This document shows, piece after piece, positions 47,431 to 57,376 of a DNA stretch of 64,000 nucleotides (the first letter of the stretch is position 1; the number at the start of each line of letters is the position of its first letter). The DNA is taken from NCBI RefSeq assembly GCF_005145005.1, contig NZ_CP039712.1, positions 713,001 to 777,000 on the forward strand. Direction: 5' to 3'. The notes under the pieces were generated by a model, which did no database searches, was not told where the DNA came from, and saw nothing but the letters and a program-made list of their open reading frames with translations. The stretch is from Vagococcus zengguangii (lineage in GTDB: Bacteria > Bacillota > Bacilli > Lactobacillales > Vagococcaceae). The translations under genes were made by a program, and so were the position numbers.

Positions 47431-48600
47431 ATGAATGAAAATAGATTTAGTTTAGACAGTCGCATTGATTATGGAGTTATTTTACCGGTCTTTGTGTTAT
47501 GTATTGTTGGGCTAATTGCTCAATACGCTGCCCTTTCGCTAGGTGGCAATCAAAATATCGTTTATGAGATGTTAAAACAAGCGCTATGGCTATCAATCGG
47601 AGTTTTTGCTATCGTCGTCTTAATGCAGTTCACAACCAAAGCATGGTGGAAAATAACGCCGCTGTTATATGTGTTATGTTTAGGTCTAATGATCTTGCCC
47701 CTACAGTTTTATGATCCCAATGTAGTTGCCATGACGGGGGCAAAAAACTGGATAAGTTTTGCTGGCATGTCCTTTCAGCCTTCAGAAATTTTGAAAATTG
47801 CTTATATTTTATTTTTAGCGTATGTTACTACGCGCCACAACCAAGAGCATCAACATGAAATAAAATCTGACTTTATGTTAATTGGTAAACTAGGACTTGG
47901 GACAATACCAGTAATTATTTTGCTTAAACTTCAAAATGACTTTGGAACATTATTAGTCTTCTTAGCCATTTTTTGTGGGATTATCTTGGTTTCTGGTATT
48001 TCTTGGAAAATCTTATTACCAGGGATTATTTCCATGCTAGTTCTTATTGCAGGGATTCTTTCTTTAGTTGCAACGGATATTGGACGAGAGTTTTTATTCA
48101 AGTTTGGCGTAAAAGAATACCAATTATCACGTTTAGATTCATGGTTAAATCCTTTCCATGATACTACCGGTGTTAGTTACCAACAAGCTCAGTCTTTAAC
48201 GGCAATTGGGTCAGGTGGTTTAACTGGGAAAGGATTTAATGTTTCCCAAGTCGATGTACCCGTTAGAGAATCAGATATGATTTTTACTGTGATTGCAGAA
48301 AACTTTGGTTTTATTGGTAGTGCGCTCGTTATCTTCATGTATTTATTACTGATTTATCGTTTAATTCGTGTGTCACTTGATACTAACAATGTTTTTTCTA
48401 CTTATATTTCCACTGGTATTATTATGATGATCTTGTTTCATGTGTTTGAAAACATTGGAGCAAGTATTGGTTTGTTACCATTAACTGGTATTCCATTACC
48501 TTTTATCAGTCAAGGAGGTTCCTCACTTTTGGGGAACATGATAGGGATTGGTATTATGTTGTCGATGCGTTTTAACAATGAAGCTGTTTATCAAAAATAG
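47431..48600 (+). CDS. rodA: SEDS-family peptidoglycan polymerase RodA/FtsW
   Basis: A 389-residue SEDS protein with about ten membrane helices. It has GAKNWISFAGMSFQPSEILKI (long extracellular-loop entry), LQNDFGTLLVFLAIF with the conserved Asp, RESDMIFTVIAENFGFIG, and the C-terminal PLTGIPLPFISQGGSS signature. It polymerises lipid II glycan strands with a class B PBP partner. RodA is favoured over FtsW because it stands alone away from a division cluster, but this is not certain. The ATG at 47431 follows AGAAGAGAG; a -10 (TATAAT) lies at 47389-47394. Confidence 0.88.
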   Translation: MNENRFSLDSRIDYGVILPVFVLCIVGLIAQYAALSLGGNQNIVYEMLKQALWLSIGVFAIVVLMQFTTKAWWKITPLLYVLCLGLMILPLQFYDPNVVAMTGAKNWISFAGMSFQPSEILKIAYILFLAYVTTRHNQEHQHEIKSDFMLIGKLGLGTIPVIILLKLQNDFGTLLVFLAIFCGIILVSGISWKILLPGIISMLVLIAGILSLVATDIGREFLFKFGVKEYQLSRLDSWLNPFHDTTGVSYQQAQSLTAIGSGGLTGKGFNVSQVDVPVRESDMIFTVIAENFGFIGSALVIFMYLLLIYRLIRVSLDTNNVFSTYISTGIIMMILFHVFENIGASIGLLPLTGIPLPFISQGGSSLLGNMIGIGIMLSMRFNNEAVYQK

Positions 48601-48608
48601 AACGTATT

Positions 48609-48641
48609 AACTCTCTTCAATTTTCGAAGAGAGTTTTTTTG
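48609..48641 (+). terminator. Terminator after rodA
   Basis: Perfect 10-bp stem (48609-48618 / 48626-48635) with seven T. Confidence 0.9.
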
Positions 48642-48731
48642 TAACTAAGTTGTTCGTCTAAAGATTAATCTGTTTTTTTCTATGTTAAAATAACTAAATA
48701 GGAGTTAAATGTGTCACTAGGAGGAACAATT

Positions 48732-50477
48732 ATGTGGAAATATATTAAGCCATATTTGCTTTTTGCAATATTGGCAGTGTGCTTTATGATAACAGAAGTT
48801 AGTATGGATTTATTACAACCAAGCCTGATGAGTCAAATAATTGATGAAGGAGTCATGGGCAGTCATAACCAAGGTAATCCTGATTTAGATTTAGTCGTTA
48901 AACTGGGACTTATCATGATTAGTATTATTGTAATCGGCGCGATCGGTGGGTTTTTAAATAATATTTTTGTTCAAAATATTAGCCAACGTATTGGCAATAA
49001 AATGCGACAAGATAGTTTTAAACGTATTATGTCATTTTCGTTCCCACAAATTGATCAATTCGGAACGGGTTCGTTAGTGACGAGAATGACGAATGATATT
49101 ACGCAGGTCCAAGCGTATATCTCGATGTTTATTCGAACGATGGTCCGAACAGGGATGATGATGTTCGGGAGTATTTTCTTTATGTTCCGTTTAGACCCCA
49201 AGTTTGGGTGGATCGTATTGTGTGCATTCCCGTTTGTTATTGGCTGTATCGCACTTTGCTTATGGAAAGCCAATCCTTTATTTGATAAGTTACAGCGTCA
49301 GTTAGATGATATCAACAATATTATGCAAGAGGACATCGCGGGTATTCGCATGATTAAAGCTTGTGTACGTGAGGTCTATGAAAAAATTCGCTTTGGCAAA
49401 GCGAATGATGCGCTCATCAAGACACAACTAAAAACCTTAATGATTTTTGCCTTCATGAACCCAATAATGAATATGTTGATGTACAGTGTGATAGGTTTAT
49501 TGATTCATTTTGGATCGAAAGATATCGCAGCAGGTGTTAGCTCTCCGGGGACCATCATGGCGGCAATTACTTATACCACACAATTGTTGAATGCTATTTT
49601 ATCATTGGTTATGTTGTTCCAAATCGTTTCAAAAGGATTAGCTTCATGGCATCGTTTACGAGTGATTTTAGAAACGGAACCGGAATTAGTGGATGGAGCA
49701 TTCAATGGTCAAACACTGACAAATGGGGCAATTACCTTTGAAGATGTTGCGTTTTCTTTTCCCGATAGCCAACAACCGGTGTTGAAACAGATTAATCTGA
49801 CCATTAATCCGGGTGAAACAATCGGTCTGATGGGTGCAACTGGCTGTGGTAAATCGAGTTTGGTGAATTTGATTTCCCGTTTTTATGATGTAACGAGTGG
49901 TCGCGTGTTAGTCGATGGTGTTGATGTGCGTGAGTATCAGCAACAAGCGCTTCGTCAAAAAATTGCGGTTGTTTTGCAAAAAACAGATTTATTTAACGTG
50001 ACGATTGCTGATAATATTCGTTGGGGGAACCCGCAAGCAAGTGATGAAGAAGTTGTTGATACAGCAAAAATTGCGCAAGCTCATGCCTTTATCTCAGAAA
50101 CGGAAAATGGTTATCAAAATATGGTAACAGAGCGCGGTTCTAATCTGTCTGGAGGACAAAAACAGCGTTTGTCCATCGCTAGAGCAGTTATTAAGCCAGC
50201 TGATATTATAATTTTTGATGATGCTACTAGTGCACTTGACTTATCAACAGAATCAAATCTCTATCAAGCATTGAACCAACAACGTCCTGAAAGTACTAAA
50301 ATTATTGTTGCGCAACGCATCGCGACGTTAAGACAAGCCAATAAAATTGTCGTAATGGATCAAGGGCAAATAGTAGCTATTGGAGCACATGATGAATTGA
50401 TGAGCTCATGTGATATTTATCAGGATATTTATCAGTCACAATTAGGTGAGGAGGATGAAGCCAATGAGCAACACTAA
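48732..50477 (+). CDS. Heterodimeric ABC exporter, subunit 1 (degenerate-site NBD)
   Basis: A 581-residue type I exporter half: six membrane helices (residues 1-310) then an ATPase domain with Walker A GATGCGKSS, canonical signature [10 protein letters not shown] and Walker B IIIFDDATSALD. Asp497 stands where the catalytic Glu normally is, and the switch histidine is replaced (IIVAQRIATL, Gln for His). Those two changes are the hallmark of the non-hydrolysing site of heterodimers such as LmrCD, EfrAB and TM287/288. The ATG at 48732 follows AGGAGG; an upstream GTG at 48711 overlaps that site. Its stop overlaps the next gene's start, confirming a pair. Substrate likely drugs or lipids; not determinable. 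Confidence 0.92.
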   Translation: MWKYIKPYLLFAILAVCFMITEVSMDLLQPSLMSQIIDEGVMGSHNQGNPDLDLVVKLGLIMISIIVIGAIGGFLNNIFVQNISQRIGNKMRQDSFKRIMSFSFPQIDQFGTGSLVTRMTNDITQVQAYISMFIRTMVRTGMMMFGSIFFMFRLDPKFGWIVLCAFPFVIGCIALCLWKANPLFDKLQRQLDDINNIMQEDIAGIRMIKACVREVYEKIRFGKANDALIKTQLKTLMIFAFMNPIMNMLMYSVIGLLIHFGSKDIAAGVSSPGTIMAAITYTTQLLNAILSLVMLFQIVSKGLASWHRLRVILETEPELVDGAFNGQTLTNGAITFEDVAFSFPDSQQPVLKQINLTINPGETIGLMGATGCGKSSLVNLISRFYDVTSGRVLVDGVDVREYQQQALRQKIAVVLQKTDLFNVTIADNIRWGNPQASDEEVVDTAKIAQAHAFISETENGYQNMVTERGSNLSGGQKQRLSIARAVIKPADIIIFDDATSALDLSTESNLYQALNQQRPESTKIIVAQRIATLRQANKIVVMDQGQIVAIGAHDELMSSCDIYQDIYQSQLGEEDEANEQH

Positions 50478-52281
50478 TATAGCTGAAAAAAATATTCCGG
50501 GTATGCGTCGAGGTGGTGCAGGTCGTTTTGCAGAAGTTGAGAAAGCGGAAAACATCTGGCCAACGCTAAAACGTATTTGGCAATATTTTGCTAAAGAAAA
50601 GATGCTGCTTTTGGTAATGCTTATCATTGTAATAATTGGCACGTTCTTTGGTATTTATGCACCGACTCGTCAAAGTTTAGCAATTGATATACTATCAGGT
50701 GAGCAATCAGGTAAATTAACTCACGCGATTTGGTGGATGTTAGTTGCATATGCACTATATAGTATTAGTCAATTGATTCAAGGCTTACTTAGTGCAACAT
50801 TAAGTCAACGCATTGTCAAACGATTACGTGAACAGCTTTTTGGGAAAATAATGGATGTTCCGATACGTTACTTAGACTCTAATTCTCATGGTGATGTGAT
50901 GAGTCGTATGACTAATGATATTGAGAATATATCTACTACTGTTTCACAATCCATTGTGTCACTCTTTTCAGGTGTTTTGACGATTATCGGAACAGCTGGC
51001 ATCATGTTGTGGTATAGTTGGCAATTAGCTTTGTTAAGTTTTGCATCAATTCTACTAACAGTTTTTGCTACCAAAATTCTATCAGGATTTGTCCGAAAAT
51101 ATTCGCGTCAACGTCAATTGTTCTTAGGGGAATTGAACGGAACAGTTGAAGAGATGGTGACCGGGTATCGGACAGTGGTGGCCTATAACCATCAACAAGC
51201 TACTACTTCAGAATTTGAAGCAACTTCTGATAAGTTAACAAAAGCCGGTATCAAGACAGATATTTTTAGTGGAGTGATGGGGCCGTTGATGAATGCGATT
51301 AGCAACTTAGGATTTGTTGTAGTGGCGGTCTTCGGTGGTTACTTTGCCATTAAAGGTTATTTGTCAGTCGGTGTCATTTCGGCTTTTATTGTCTACACTA
51401 AACAATTCACACGTCCCGTTAACGAAATTGCCCAAGTTTATGGTCAATTACAGACGGCGATTGCTGGTGCTGAGCGTGTGTTTATGGTGTTAGACGAAGA
51501 AGACGAAGAAGTTAGTGGTGGTCAAGAATTAAACATTCATGATGACGCAACCGTCATGTTTGAAGCCTTGAATTTTTCTTATGATGACGGCCAACCAGTC
51601 ATTAAAGATTTCACCTTAGAAGTTCCTTCAGGCCAAAAAATTGCACTTGTTGGGGCGACTGGTAGTGGTAAAAGTACGATTGTTAATTTATTAATGCGTT
51701 TTTATGAAGCCGACAGTGGAAAAATTTTGATTAATGGTCAAGATATTAGTGCCTATTCGCGTGCTAGTCTACGTCAAAAAATTGCGATTGTGCTACAAGA
51801 AGCGGTCTTCTTTAGTGATACGATTGAAAATAATCTTAAGTATGGAAATCCTAAAGCCACTCGAGAGGAAGTTGAACGAGCAGTTGAGATGAGTCGTGCA
51901 ACTGAAATGCTTGCCCGTTTACCAAAAGGCTATGAAACGATGTTAACGTCTTCGGGAGCTAACATTAGTCAAGGTCAACGTCAACTGCTATCAATTGCCC
52001 GCGCATTCGTAACGGATCCAAAAATTTTGATATTAGATGAAGCCACCTCGAATGTTGATACACGTACGGAAGAAGCGATTCAAACGGCGATGCAAGAAGT
52101 AATGAAAAACCGGACAAGTATTGTGATTGCCCACCGATTATCAACTATACGTGATGCAGACAAAATCATCGTGATGGATCATGGAAAAATTGTTGAAAGT
52201 GGTAATCATGAAGAACTTCTAACACAAAAAGGGAAGTACTTTGACTTATATATGACACAATATGCTGGATTTGAGATATAA
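50464..52281 (+). CDS. Heterodimeric ABC exporter, subunit 2 (catalytic NBD)
   Basis: A 605-residue exporter half with an N-terminal basic leader (GMRRGGAGRFAEVEKAEN), six membrane helices (about 45-330) and an ATPase domain. Walker A is GATGSGKST, Walker B ILILDEATSNVD with catalytic Glu526, and the switch His is present (IVIAHRLSTI). The signature is ISQGQRQLLS, a non-canonical form, complementing the canonical one of subunit 1. Together they give one active and one degenerate ATP site. The ATG at 50464 lies inside the last codons of subunit 1, with GAGGAGG upstream. LmrD/EfrB-like; a multidrug role is family knowledge, not shown here. Confidence 0.92.
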   Translation: MSNTNIAEKNIPGMRRGGAGRFAEVEKAENIWPTLKRIWQYFAKEKMLLLVMLIIVIIGTFFGIYAPTRQSLAIDILSGEQSGKLTHAIWWMLVAYALYSISQLIQGLLSATLSQRIVKRLREQLFGKIMDVPIRYLDSNSHGDVMSRMTNDIENISTTVSQSIVSLFSGVLTIIGTAGIMLWYSWQLALLSFASILLTVFATKILSGFVRKYSRQRQLFLGELNGTVEEMVTGYRTVVAYNHQQATTSEFEATSDKLTKAGIKTDIFSGVMGPLMNAISNLGFVVVAVFGGYFAIKGYLSVGVISAFIVYTKQFTRPVNEIAQVYGQLQTAIAGAERVFMVLDEEDEEVSGGQELNIHDDATVMFEALNFSYDDGQPVIKDFTLEVPSGQKIALVGATGSGKSTIVNLLMRFYEADSGKILINGQDISAYSRASLRQKIAIVLQEAVFFSDTIENNLKYGNPKATREEVERAVEMSRATEMLARLPKGYETMLTSSGANISQGQRQLLSIARAFVTDPKILILDEATSNVDTRTEEAIQTAMQEVMKNRTSIVIAHRLSTIRDADKIIVMDHGKIVESGNHEELLTQKGKYFDLYMTQYAGFEI

Positions 52282-52486
52282 AAGAAAAACAACCAAGAAT
52301 TGTTGGCAATTTTTGTTTTTTTTTTCTTGTTTAGAGTAGTTGAATATTCTTAAAGCCGCTCATTACCCAATTCTTTTTGTAAAAATCACGATAATATAAC
52401 AATAAAGTTGATTTGATTTATTATTTAATAATGGTAAAATAAAAATGAATTTATTATTTAAAACGTATATATTAAGGAGTGTGGAA

Positions 52487-53176
52487 ATGAAAGGTAAAAA
52501 AGTTTTATATCTAGAAGTCGCAATGCAGCTGAAACATGATATTTTAAAAGAAAAATATCCACTAAATACCTTAATACCATCCGAAACAGAATTAGAAGCG
52601 CAATTTAAGGTAAGTAAAATTACCATTCGTAAAGCTGTTGAAATTTTAGTTCAAGAAGGCTATTTAGAAAAGAAAAGTGGTAAAGGGACTACTGTCATCA
52701 GCAATCGTCCGTTCAATAAATTATCAAAAGCTCTTTCTTTTTCAACAGTCCTTGAGAATAAAGGATTAACGTTACAAAAAAAATTAATTGCTATCGAAGA
52801 GATTAATGGCAAAGAATTAGGAATTGGATTAGCTGGCAAAGTCGTGAAGTTGACACGAATGTATTATTTGGAAGGTGAACCGTATATTTTGTTTGAACAT
52901 TATTTGCCTAATATGACACAATCAATTGAAAGTTTAAGTAGTGATAGTTCTCTATATAGTTGGTTAGCCTATCAAGGCAAAGATATTAGTTACATCAAAG
53001 ATGAATTTGATGTTGCTGAGGTGACACCTGAAATGAATCGATATTTAGAAATAAGTAAGCCTTTTGCATTAAAACGCCAACGCTATTCTTATAATGTGCA
53101 AAATGAACTGATTGAGTATTCTATCGCATACTATGACATTGCTAGAGAACCCTATAGTATTGAATATGAGGTTTAA
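52487..53176 (+). CDS. GntR-family (HutC/UTRA) transcriptional regulator
   Basis: A 229-residue regulator with an N-terminal winged helix (residues 1-70, IPSETELEAQFKVSKITIRKAVEILVQEGYL) and a C-terminal UTRA ligand domain (about 85-225). The ATG at 52487 follows AAGGAG; frames further upstream lack a site. It precedes a five-gene amino-sugar-acid operon by 130 bp and is the natural repressor for it; the ligand would be a phosphorylated sugar acid or amino sugar (inference). The 53177-53308 gap holds an inverted repeat AACGTTC/GAACGTT (53177-53200) and a -10-like TATAAT (53214-53219). Confidence 0.92.
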   Translation: MKGKKVLYLEVAMQLKHDILKEKYPLNTLIPSETELEAQFKVSKITIRKAVEILVQEGYLEKKSGKGTTVISNRPFNKLSKALSFSTVLENKGLTLQKKLIAIEEINGKELGIGLAGKVVKLTRMYYLEGEPYILFEHYLPNMTQSIESLSSDSSLYSWLAYQGKDISYIKDEFDVAEVTPEMNRYLEISKPFALKRQRYSYNVQNELIEYSIAYYDIAREPYSIEYEV

Positions 53177-53219
53177 AACGTTCCTATAGAGGCGAACGTT
53201 TACATATAAACATTATAAT
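53177..53219 (+). promoter_or_regulatory. Candidate operator and promoter of the DgaEF operon
   Basis: Inverted repeat AACGTTC (53177-53183) and GAACGTT (53194-53200) followed by TATAAT at 53214-53219, itself within the palindrome CATTATAATG. It is placed between the GntR gene and the first catabolic gene, so it may be the GntR operator. Confidence 0.4.
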
Positions 53220-53308
53220 GTTATTATCTTATTAAGAGGGAAAAGGTAATTTATCTGAATGGGAATGAGTTATGTGAAAATATATTGCAACTAGAAGGAT
53301 GGTAAGTT

Positions 53309-54397
53309 ATGAAAAGAAGATTAGGAATTTCGCTTTATCCAGATAACAGTGTGTTTGCTGACGATCAAGCCTATATTGATTTAGCGGCAAGTTATGGTTT
53401 TTTACGTATTTTTATGAGTATGTTGGAAGTGACTGAGGGTAGAACAGCGGTGTTTAATAAGTTTTATCAAGTGATCACATACGCAAAGTCAAAAGGGTTT
53501 GAAGTCATTTTAGATATTGCGCCAGCCATTTTTGAAGCGTTAGAAATTTCTTATGATGATTTGTCATTTTTCGCAGAAGTTGGAGCCGATGGCATTCGTT
53601 TGGATCTAGGTTTTGATGGGAATAAGGAAGCCTTGCTATCGTATAATCCTTATGGTCTTATTATTGAGTTGAACATGAGTAATGATGTTGCTTATTTAGA
53701 TAATATTCTGACCTATGAAGCAAATCGTCCATACATATATGGTTGTCACAATTTTTATCCACAAGCAGGCTCTGCTTTGCCGCTAGACTTTTTCAATCGT
53801 TGTAGTGAGCGTTTTAAAAAACAAGGCATTAGAACAGCGGCTTTTGTGACATCACAAACCGCGACATATGGGCCATGGGATATTAATGATGGTTTGCCAA
53901 CATTAGAAATGCATCGTCATTTACCAATTGAAGTGCAAACTAAACATTTATTCGCAACGGGACTTATTGATGATGTGGTGATTGGTAATGCCTACGCCTC
54001 AGAAGCGGAACTGAAAGCGATGAGTACCGTCAATCGTTATCAAGTTTCCTTTGAAATTGACACAGTATCAACAATTAATCAAGTAGAAGAAGCGATTTTA
54101 TTTGAAAATCAGCACGTTCGTCGTGGTGATATTACCGCGCAAATGGCCCGTTCAACAGAAGTTCGTAAAAAGTATAAGGCTGAAAATAATCCTGCACATG
54201 ACCATGACATCCATTTTAAACGTGGGGACGTTGTGATCGGTAATGATGCCTTTGGTAAATATAAAAATGAGTTACAAATTGTGTTAGAAGACCATCAAGA
54301 TGCGCGCAAAAATAAAGTAGGTGAAATTAGAACCGAAGAATTAATTTTGTTAGACTATATTAAACCATGGAGTAAATTTTTATTTAACCGAAAGTAG
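53309..54397 (+). CDS. MupG-type TIM-barrel protein (DUF871)
   Basis: A 362-residue DUF871 protein: an N-terminal TIM barrel (LGISLYPDNSVF, GADGIRLDLGFDG, YGCHNFYPQAGSALPL) and a C-terminal cyclophilin-like domain (about 255-360). MupG of Staphylococcus aureus in this family cleaves MurNAc-6-phosphate-GlcNAc, so a 6-phospho-glycosidase role on an amino-sugar disaccharide is plausible. AAGGATGG precedes the ATG. It is the first gene of the operon with an amidohydrolase, DgaE, DgaF and a sugar kinase. The exact substrate here is unknown. Confidence 0.85.
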   Translation: MKRRLGISLYPDNSVFADDQAYIDLAASYGFLRIFMSMLEVTEGRTAVFNKFYQVITYAKSKGFEVILDIAPAIFEALEISYDDLSFFAEVGADGIRLDLGFDGNKEALLSYNPYGLIIELNMSNDVAYLDNILTYEANRPYIYGCHNFYPQAGSALPLDFFNRCSERFKKQGIRTAAFVTSQTATYGPWDINDGLPTLEMHRHLPIEVQTKHLFATGLIDDVVIGNAYASEAELKAMSTVNRYQVSFEIDTVSTINQVEEAILFENQHVRRGDITAQMARSTEVRKKYKAENNPAHDHDIHFKRGDVVIGNDAFGKYKNELQIVLEDHQDARKNKVGEIRTEELILLDYIKPWSKFLFNRK

Positions 54398-54404
54398 GTG
54401 CAAA

Positions 54405-55505
54405 ATGTTAGACTTAATAATAAAGGATGGTAAAACGATACATGAACAACCTATCGAAATAGGTATTTTAAATGGCATAATTGTCGAAGTTGCACCAGTA
54501 GTGGATCAAGAGGCTAAAGAAATTATTTCAGTCAATCAGAGGTATCTATCGGCTGGTTGGATTGATAGTCACGTGCACTGCTACGAAAAGATGAGCTTGT
54601 ACTACGATTTTCCAGATCAAATTGGTTGGACCAAAGGCGTGACCACGGTGGTAGATGCCGGTTCAACGGGTGAAAATAATATCCGTGAGTTTTATGAAAT
54701 GTTAAAACAGTCACGTACGAATGTTTTAGCCTTGATGAATATTTCTAAAGATGGGATAGTTCATCAAGATGAACTAGCAGACTTAAGTAAAATTAATGAG
54801 GAAAATAACTTAACGCGATTAGCTGAATTACCAGAATTTATTATCGGAATTAAAGTCCGTATGAGTAGAACAGTAGTAGGTGAAAATGATATTATTCCGT
54901 TACACATGGCAAAGGCGCTTCAATATAAAGCGAATCACTTGCCGTTAATGGTTCATATTGGTTCAGCTCCACCTAAGTTAGAACATATTTTAACGTTATT
55001 AGAACCTGGCGATATTGTGACACATTGTTATAATGGCAAGCCAAATGGGATTTTGGATGAACATGGAGCGATTAAGGCTTGTGCATGGGATGCTTATCGA
55101 CGCGGTGTTTTGTTCGATATTGGTCACGGAAGCGATAGTTTTAACTTTAGAGTGGGTAGCAAGGCAGTTGCGGAAGGATTAATTTGTCAAACCATTAGTA
55201 CGGATATTTATCATCGTAACCGTGAAAACGGGCCGGTTTATGATTTAGCAACAACATTAGAAAAAGGTTTGGCAATTGGTCTTTCATTAGCGGATGTTAT
55301 CAAAATGGTGACTGAAAATCCAGCTAAACAATTCCATTTGAAAGACCGTGGCTATTTAGCAGTCGATCAACGAGCAGATTTAACGATTTTTGATGTACAA
55401 GCCACAAAGGAAGTTCTATATGATTCAAATGGTAATACGGTGGAATTGAGTCAAAAAATTGTCCCAATCGCGACTGTCATCGGCGGTAAATATTATCAAC
55501 TTTAG
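54405..55505 (+). CDS. Amidohydrolase/deacetylase-family metallohydrolase
   Basis: A 366-residue amidohydrolase-fold enzyme. The first metal motif is DSHVHCY (about residue 54), a bridging-Lys-type region is IIGIKVRMS, and further ligands lie in LMVHIG, VTHCYNG and STDIYH. It is of the dihydroorotase/adenine-deaminase-like group that, in firmicute clusters, sits next to DgaE and is annotated as a deacetylase. It likely removes an acyl group from an amino sugar acid before DgaE acts (inference). It follows the MupG gene by 7 bp with a TAGGTG site; the next gene follows by 10 bp. Confidence 0.85.
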   Translation: MLDLIIKDGKTIHEQPIEIGILNGIIVEVAPVVDQEAKEIISVNQRYLSAGWIDSHVHCYEKMSLYYDFPDQIGWTKGVTTVVDAGSTGENNIREFYEMLKQSRTNVLALMNISKDGIVHQDELADLSKINEENNLTRLAELPEFIIGIKVRMSRTVVGENDIIPLHMAKALQYKANHLPLMVHIGSAPPKLEHILTLLEPGDIVTHCYNGKPNGILDEHGAIKACAWDAYRRGVLFDIGHGSDSFNFRVGSKAVAEGLICQTISTDIYHRNRENGPVYDLATTLEKGLAIGLSLADVIKMVTENPAKQFHLKDRGYLAVDQRADLTIFDVQATKEVLYDSNGNTVELSQKIVPIATVIGGKYYQL

Positions 55506-55515
55506 GAGGGGTCGT

Positions 55516-56616
55516 ATGAATGTTTATGATAAATATAAGTTAAAACAAGTAATTAATGCGAGTGGAAAAATGACCATTTTAGGCGTGTCTAAGGTAAGTG
55601 ACTCAGTGCTTGAGGCTCAAAAAATTGGTGGCCAAAACTTTTTTGAGATGGCCGATTTGACGGAAAAAACAGGGCGCTATATTGCAAAATTATTAGGAGC
55701 AGATAATTCGACGGTTGTTTCTTCAGCTAGTGCCGGGATTGCTCAAGCGATTGCGGCAGTTATCGGACGTGGCGATGCTTATCACACTATGCATCCATAT
55801 TCTGACCGATTTACTCGTCGTGAGATTATTATGCCTAAAGGACACAACGTGAATTATGGAACGAGTGTCGAATTGATGGTCCAACAAGGTGGTGGTCGCG
55901 TAGTCGAAGCGGGTTATGCCAATGAATGTACACCAGAGCAAGTGGTGATGGAAATTACCGAGCAAACAGCAGCACTTTTATATATTAAGAGTCATCATAC
56001 GGTTCAAAAAAGCATGCTTTCGATTGAAGAGATGGTCGAAATTGCAAACAACCATCAACTACCCTTAATTGTTGATGCTGCCGCCGAAGAAGACTTAACG
56101 AAATATTATCAACTAGGCGCAGATATAGTTATTTACAGTGGAGCCAAAGCGATTGAAGGACCAAGCTCTGGCTTAGTTGTGGGTCGTGATCCTTATATCA
56201 TTTGGTTGCAAAAACAAAGTAAAGGCCTTGGTCGCTCAATGAAAATCGGTAAGGATAATATCTTAGCGCTCGTTCAAGCGATTGAAGATTATTTAGAACA
56301 CGGTTCAGAAACGGGTGAAAGTATGACACTACGCTTAGCACCATTTATTTCAGCGTTAAATGCTATTTCGGGTGTGCAAGCTGAAATCGTTCAAGATAGT
56401 GCCGGTCGTGAAATTTTTCGAGCGAAAGTTAAAATTACGGCTACTCATAAGACAGCTCAAGAAGTTATTGAAGAATTAAAACAAGGTAACGTGGCCGTTT
56501 ATACACGTGATTATCAAGGAAATAACGGTATTATTGAATTCGATATTCGTTCAGTTGATGAAGTCGAAATGGGATTAATTATTGAAAAAATGACCTTTAT
56601 AATGGAAGAGGAGTAA
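55516..56616 (+). CDS. dgaE: D-glucosaminate-6-phosphate ammonia-lyase (DgaE family)
   Basis: A 366-residue PLP enzyme of the SelA/DgaE fold: a tail motif INASGKMTILGVS, VSSASAGIAQAIAA, and the Schiff-base Lys211 in IYSGAKAIEGPSSG. In Salmonella DgaE converts D-glucosaminate-6-phosphate to 2-keto-3-deoxygluconate-6-phosphate with release of ammonia. The ATG at 55516 follows AGGAGGGG; a frame open from 55459 lies within the previous gene. The next gene is DgaF, the aldolase for its product, so the assignment is well supported by context. Confidence 0.9.
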   Translation: MNVYDKYKLKQVINASGKMTILGVSKVSDSVLEAQKIGGQNFFEMADLTEKTGRYIAKLLGADNSTVVSSASAGIAQAIAAVIGRGDAYHTMHPYSDRFTRREIIMPKGHNVNYGTSVELMVQQGGGRVVEAGYANECTPEQVVMEITEQTAALLYIKSHHTVQKSMLSIEEMVEIANNHQLPLIVDAAAEEDLTKYYQLGADIVIYSGAKAIEGPSSGLVVGRDPYIIWLQKQSKGLGRSMKIGKDNILALVQAIEDYLEHGSETGESMTLRLAPFISALNAISGVQAEIVQDSAGREIFRAKVKITATHKTAQEVIEELKQGNVAVYTRDYQGNNGIIEFDIRSVDEVEMGLIIEKMTFIMEEE

Positions 56617-56620
56617 GCAA

Positions 56621-57361
56621 ATGGAAAAACAACCAAATTTTTATAAAGAACGTGTCTGTTTAAATGTTTTAGCCAATTCAGTTGAAAATGGGAAAGAATG
56701 CTTTGACGCATGTGAAGGTCATGTCGTACTGGGCGTCCTATCAAAAAATTATGAAACTGACGAAGCAGCGATTGATGATATGCGTCGTTATCAAGAAGCC
56801 ACCGATAATGCTTTATCAGTTGGTTTAGGGGCGGGGGATCCGAATCAAAGCGAAATGGTGATTCGCCTGTCAGAAGTCTTGCAGCCGCAACATGTTAACC
56901 AAGTTTTTACAGGCGTTGGTGGTTCACGTGCGGTGCTAAAACAAAATGAAACCTTTATTAATGGGTTAGTTTCTCCAACTGGAAAAGTTGGCTACGTAAA
57001 TATCGGGACAGGTCCGCTATCCTCACAAGGCGAGTCGATTGAAGTAACCATTGAGGCTGCCATCGCCTTATTAAAAGATATGGGTGGCTCTTCAATTAAG
57101 TATTTCCCAATGAAAGGCTTAGCTCACATTGAGGAATACCGCTATGTTGCGGAAGCTTGTGCTAAGGCTGGTTTTGCATTAGAGCCGACTGGGGGCATTG
57201 ATTTAGATAATTTTGAAGAAATCTTACAAATCGCAGTTAATGCTGGTGTTGAAAAAATTATTCCGCATATCTACAGTTCAATCATTGATGCGGAAACGGG
57301 CGACACACGTCCAGCAGATGTGGCAACGTTATTTGAGATAACTAAAAAAGTCTTAGGATAA
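56621..57361 (+). CDS. dgaF: 2-keto-3-deoxygluconate-6-phosphate aldolase (DgaF family)
   Basis: A 246-residue KDGP aldolase family protein with LNVLANSVENGKECF at the N-terminus, VFTGVGGSRAVL, the probable Schiff-base region SIKYFPMKGLAHIEEY and a C-terminal phosphate-binding EPTGGIDLDNF. It splits KDGP into pyruvate and glyceraldehyde-3-phosphate. It lies 4 bp after dgaE with GAGGAG before the ATG. It differs from the canonical Eda aldolase in length and motifs and is the DgaF type. Confidence 0.9.
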   Translation: MEKQPNFYKERVCLNVLANSVENGKECFDACEGHVVLGVLSKNYETDEAAIDDMRRYQEATDNALSVGLGAGDPNQSEMVIRLSEVLQPQHVNQVFTGVGGSRAVLKQNETFINGLVSPTGKVGYVNIGTGPLSSQGESIEVTIEAAIALLKDMGGSSIKYFPMKGLAHIEEYRYVAEACAKAGFALEPTGGIDLDNFEEILQIAVNAGVEKIIPHIYSSIIDAETGDTRPADVATLFEITKKVLG

Positions 57362-57376
57362 AAAAGGAGTCCACCA

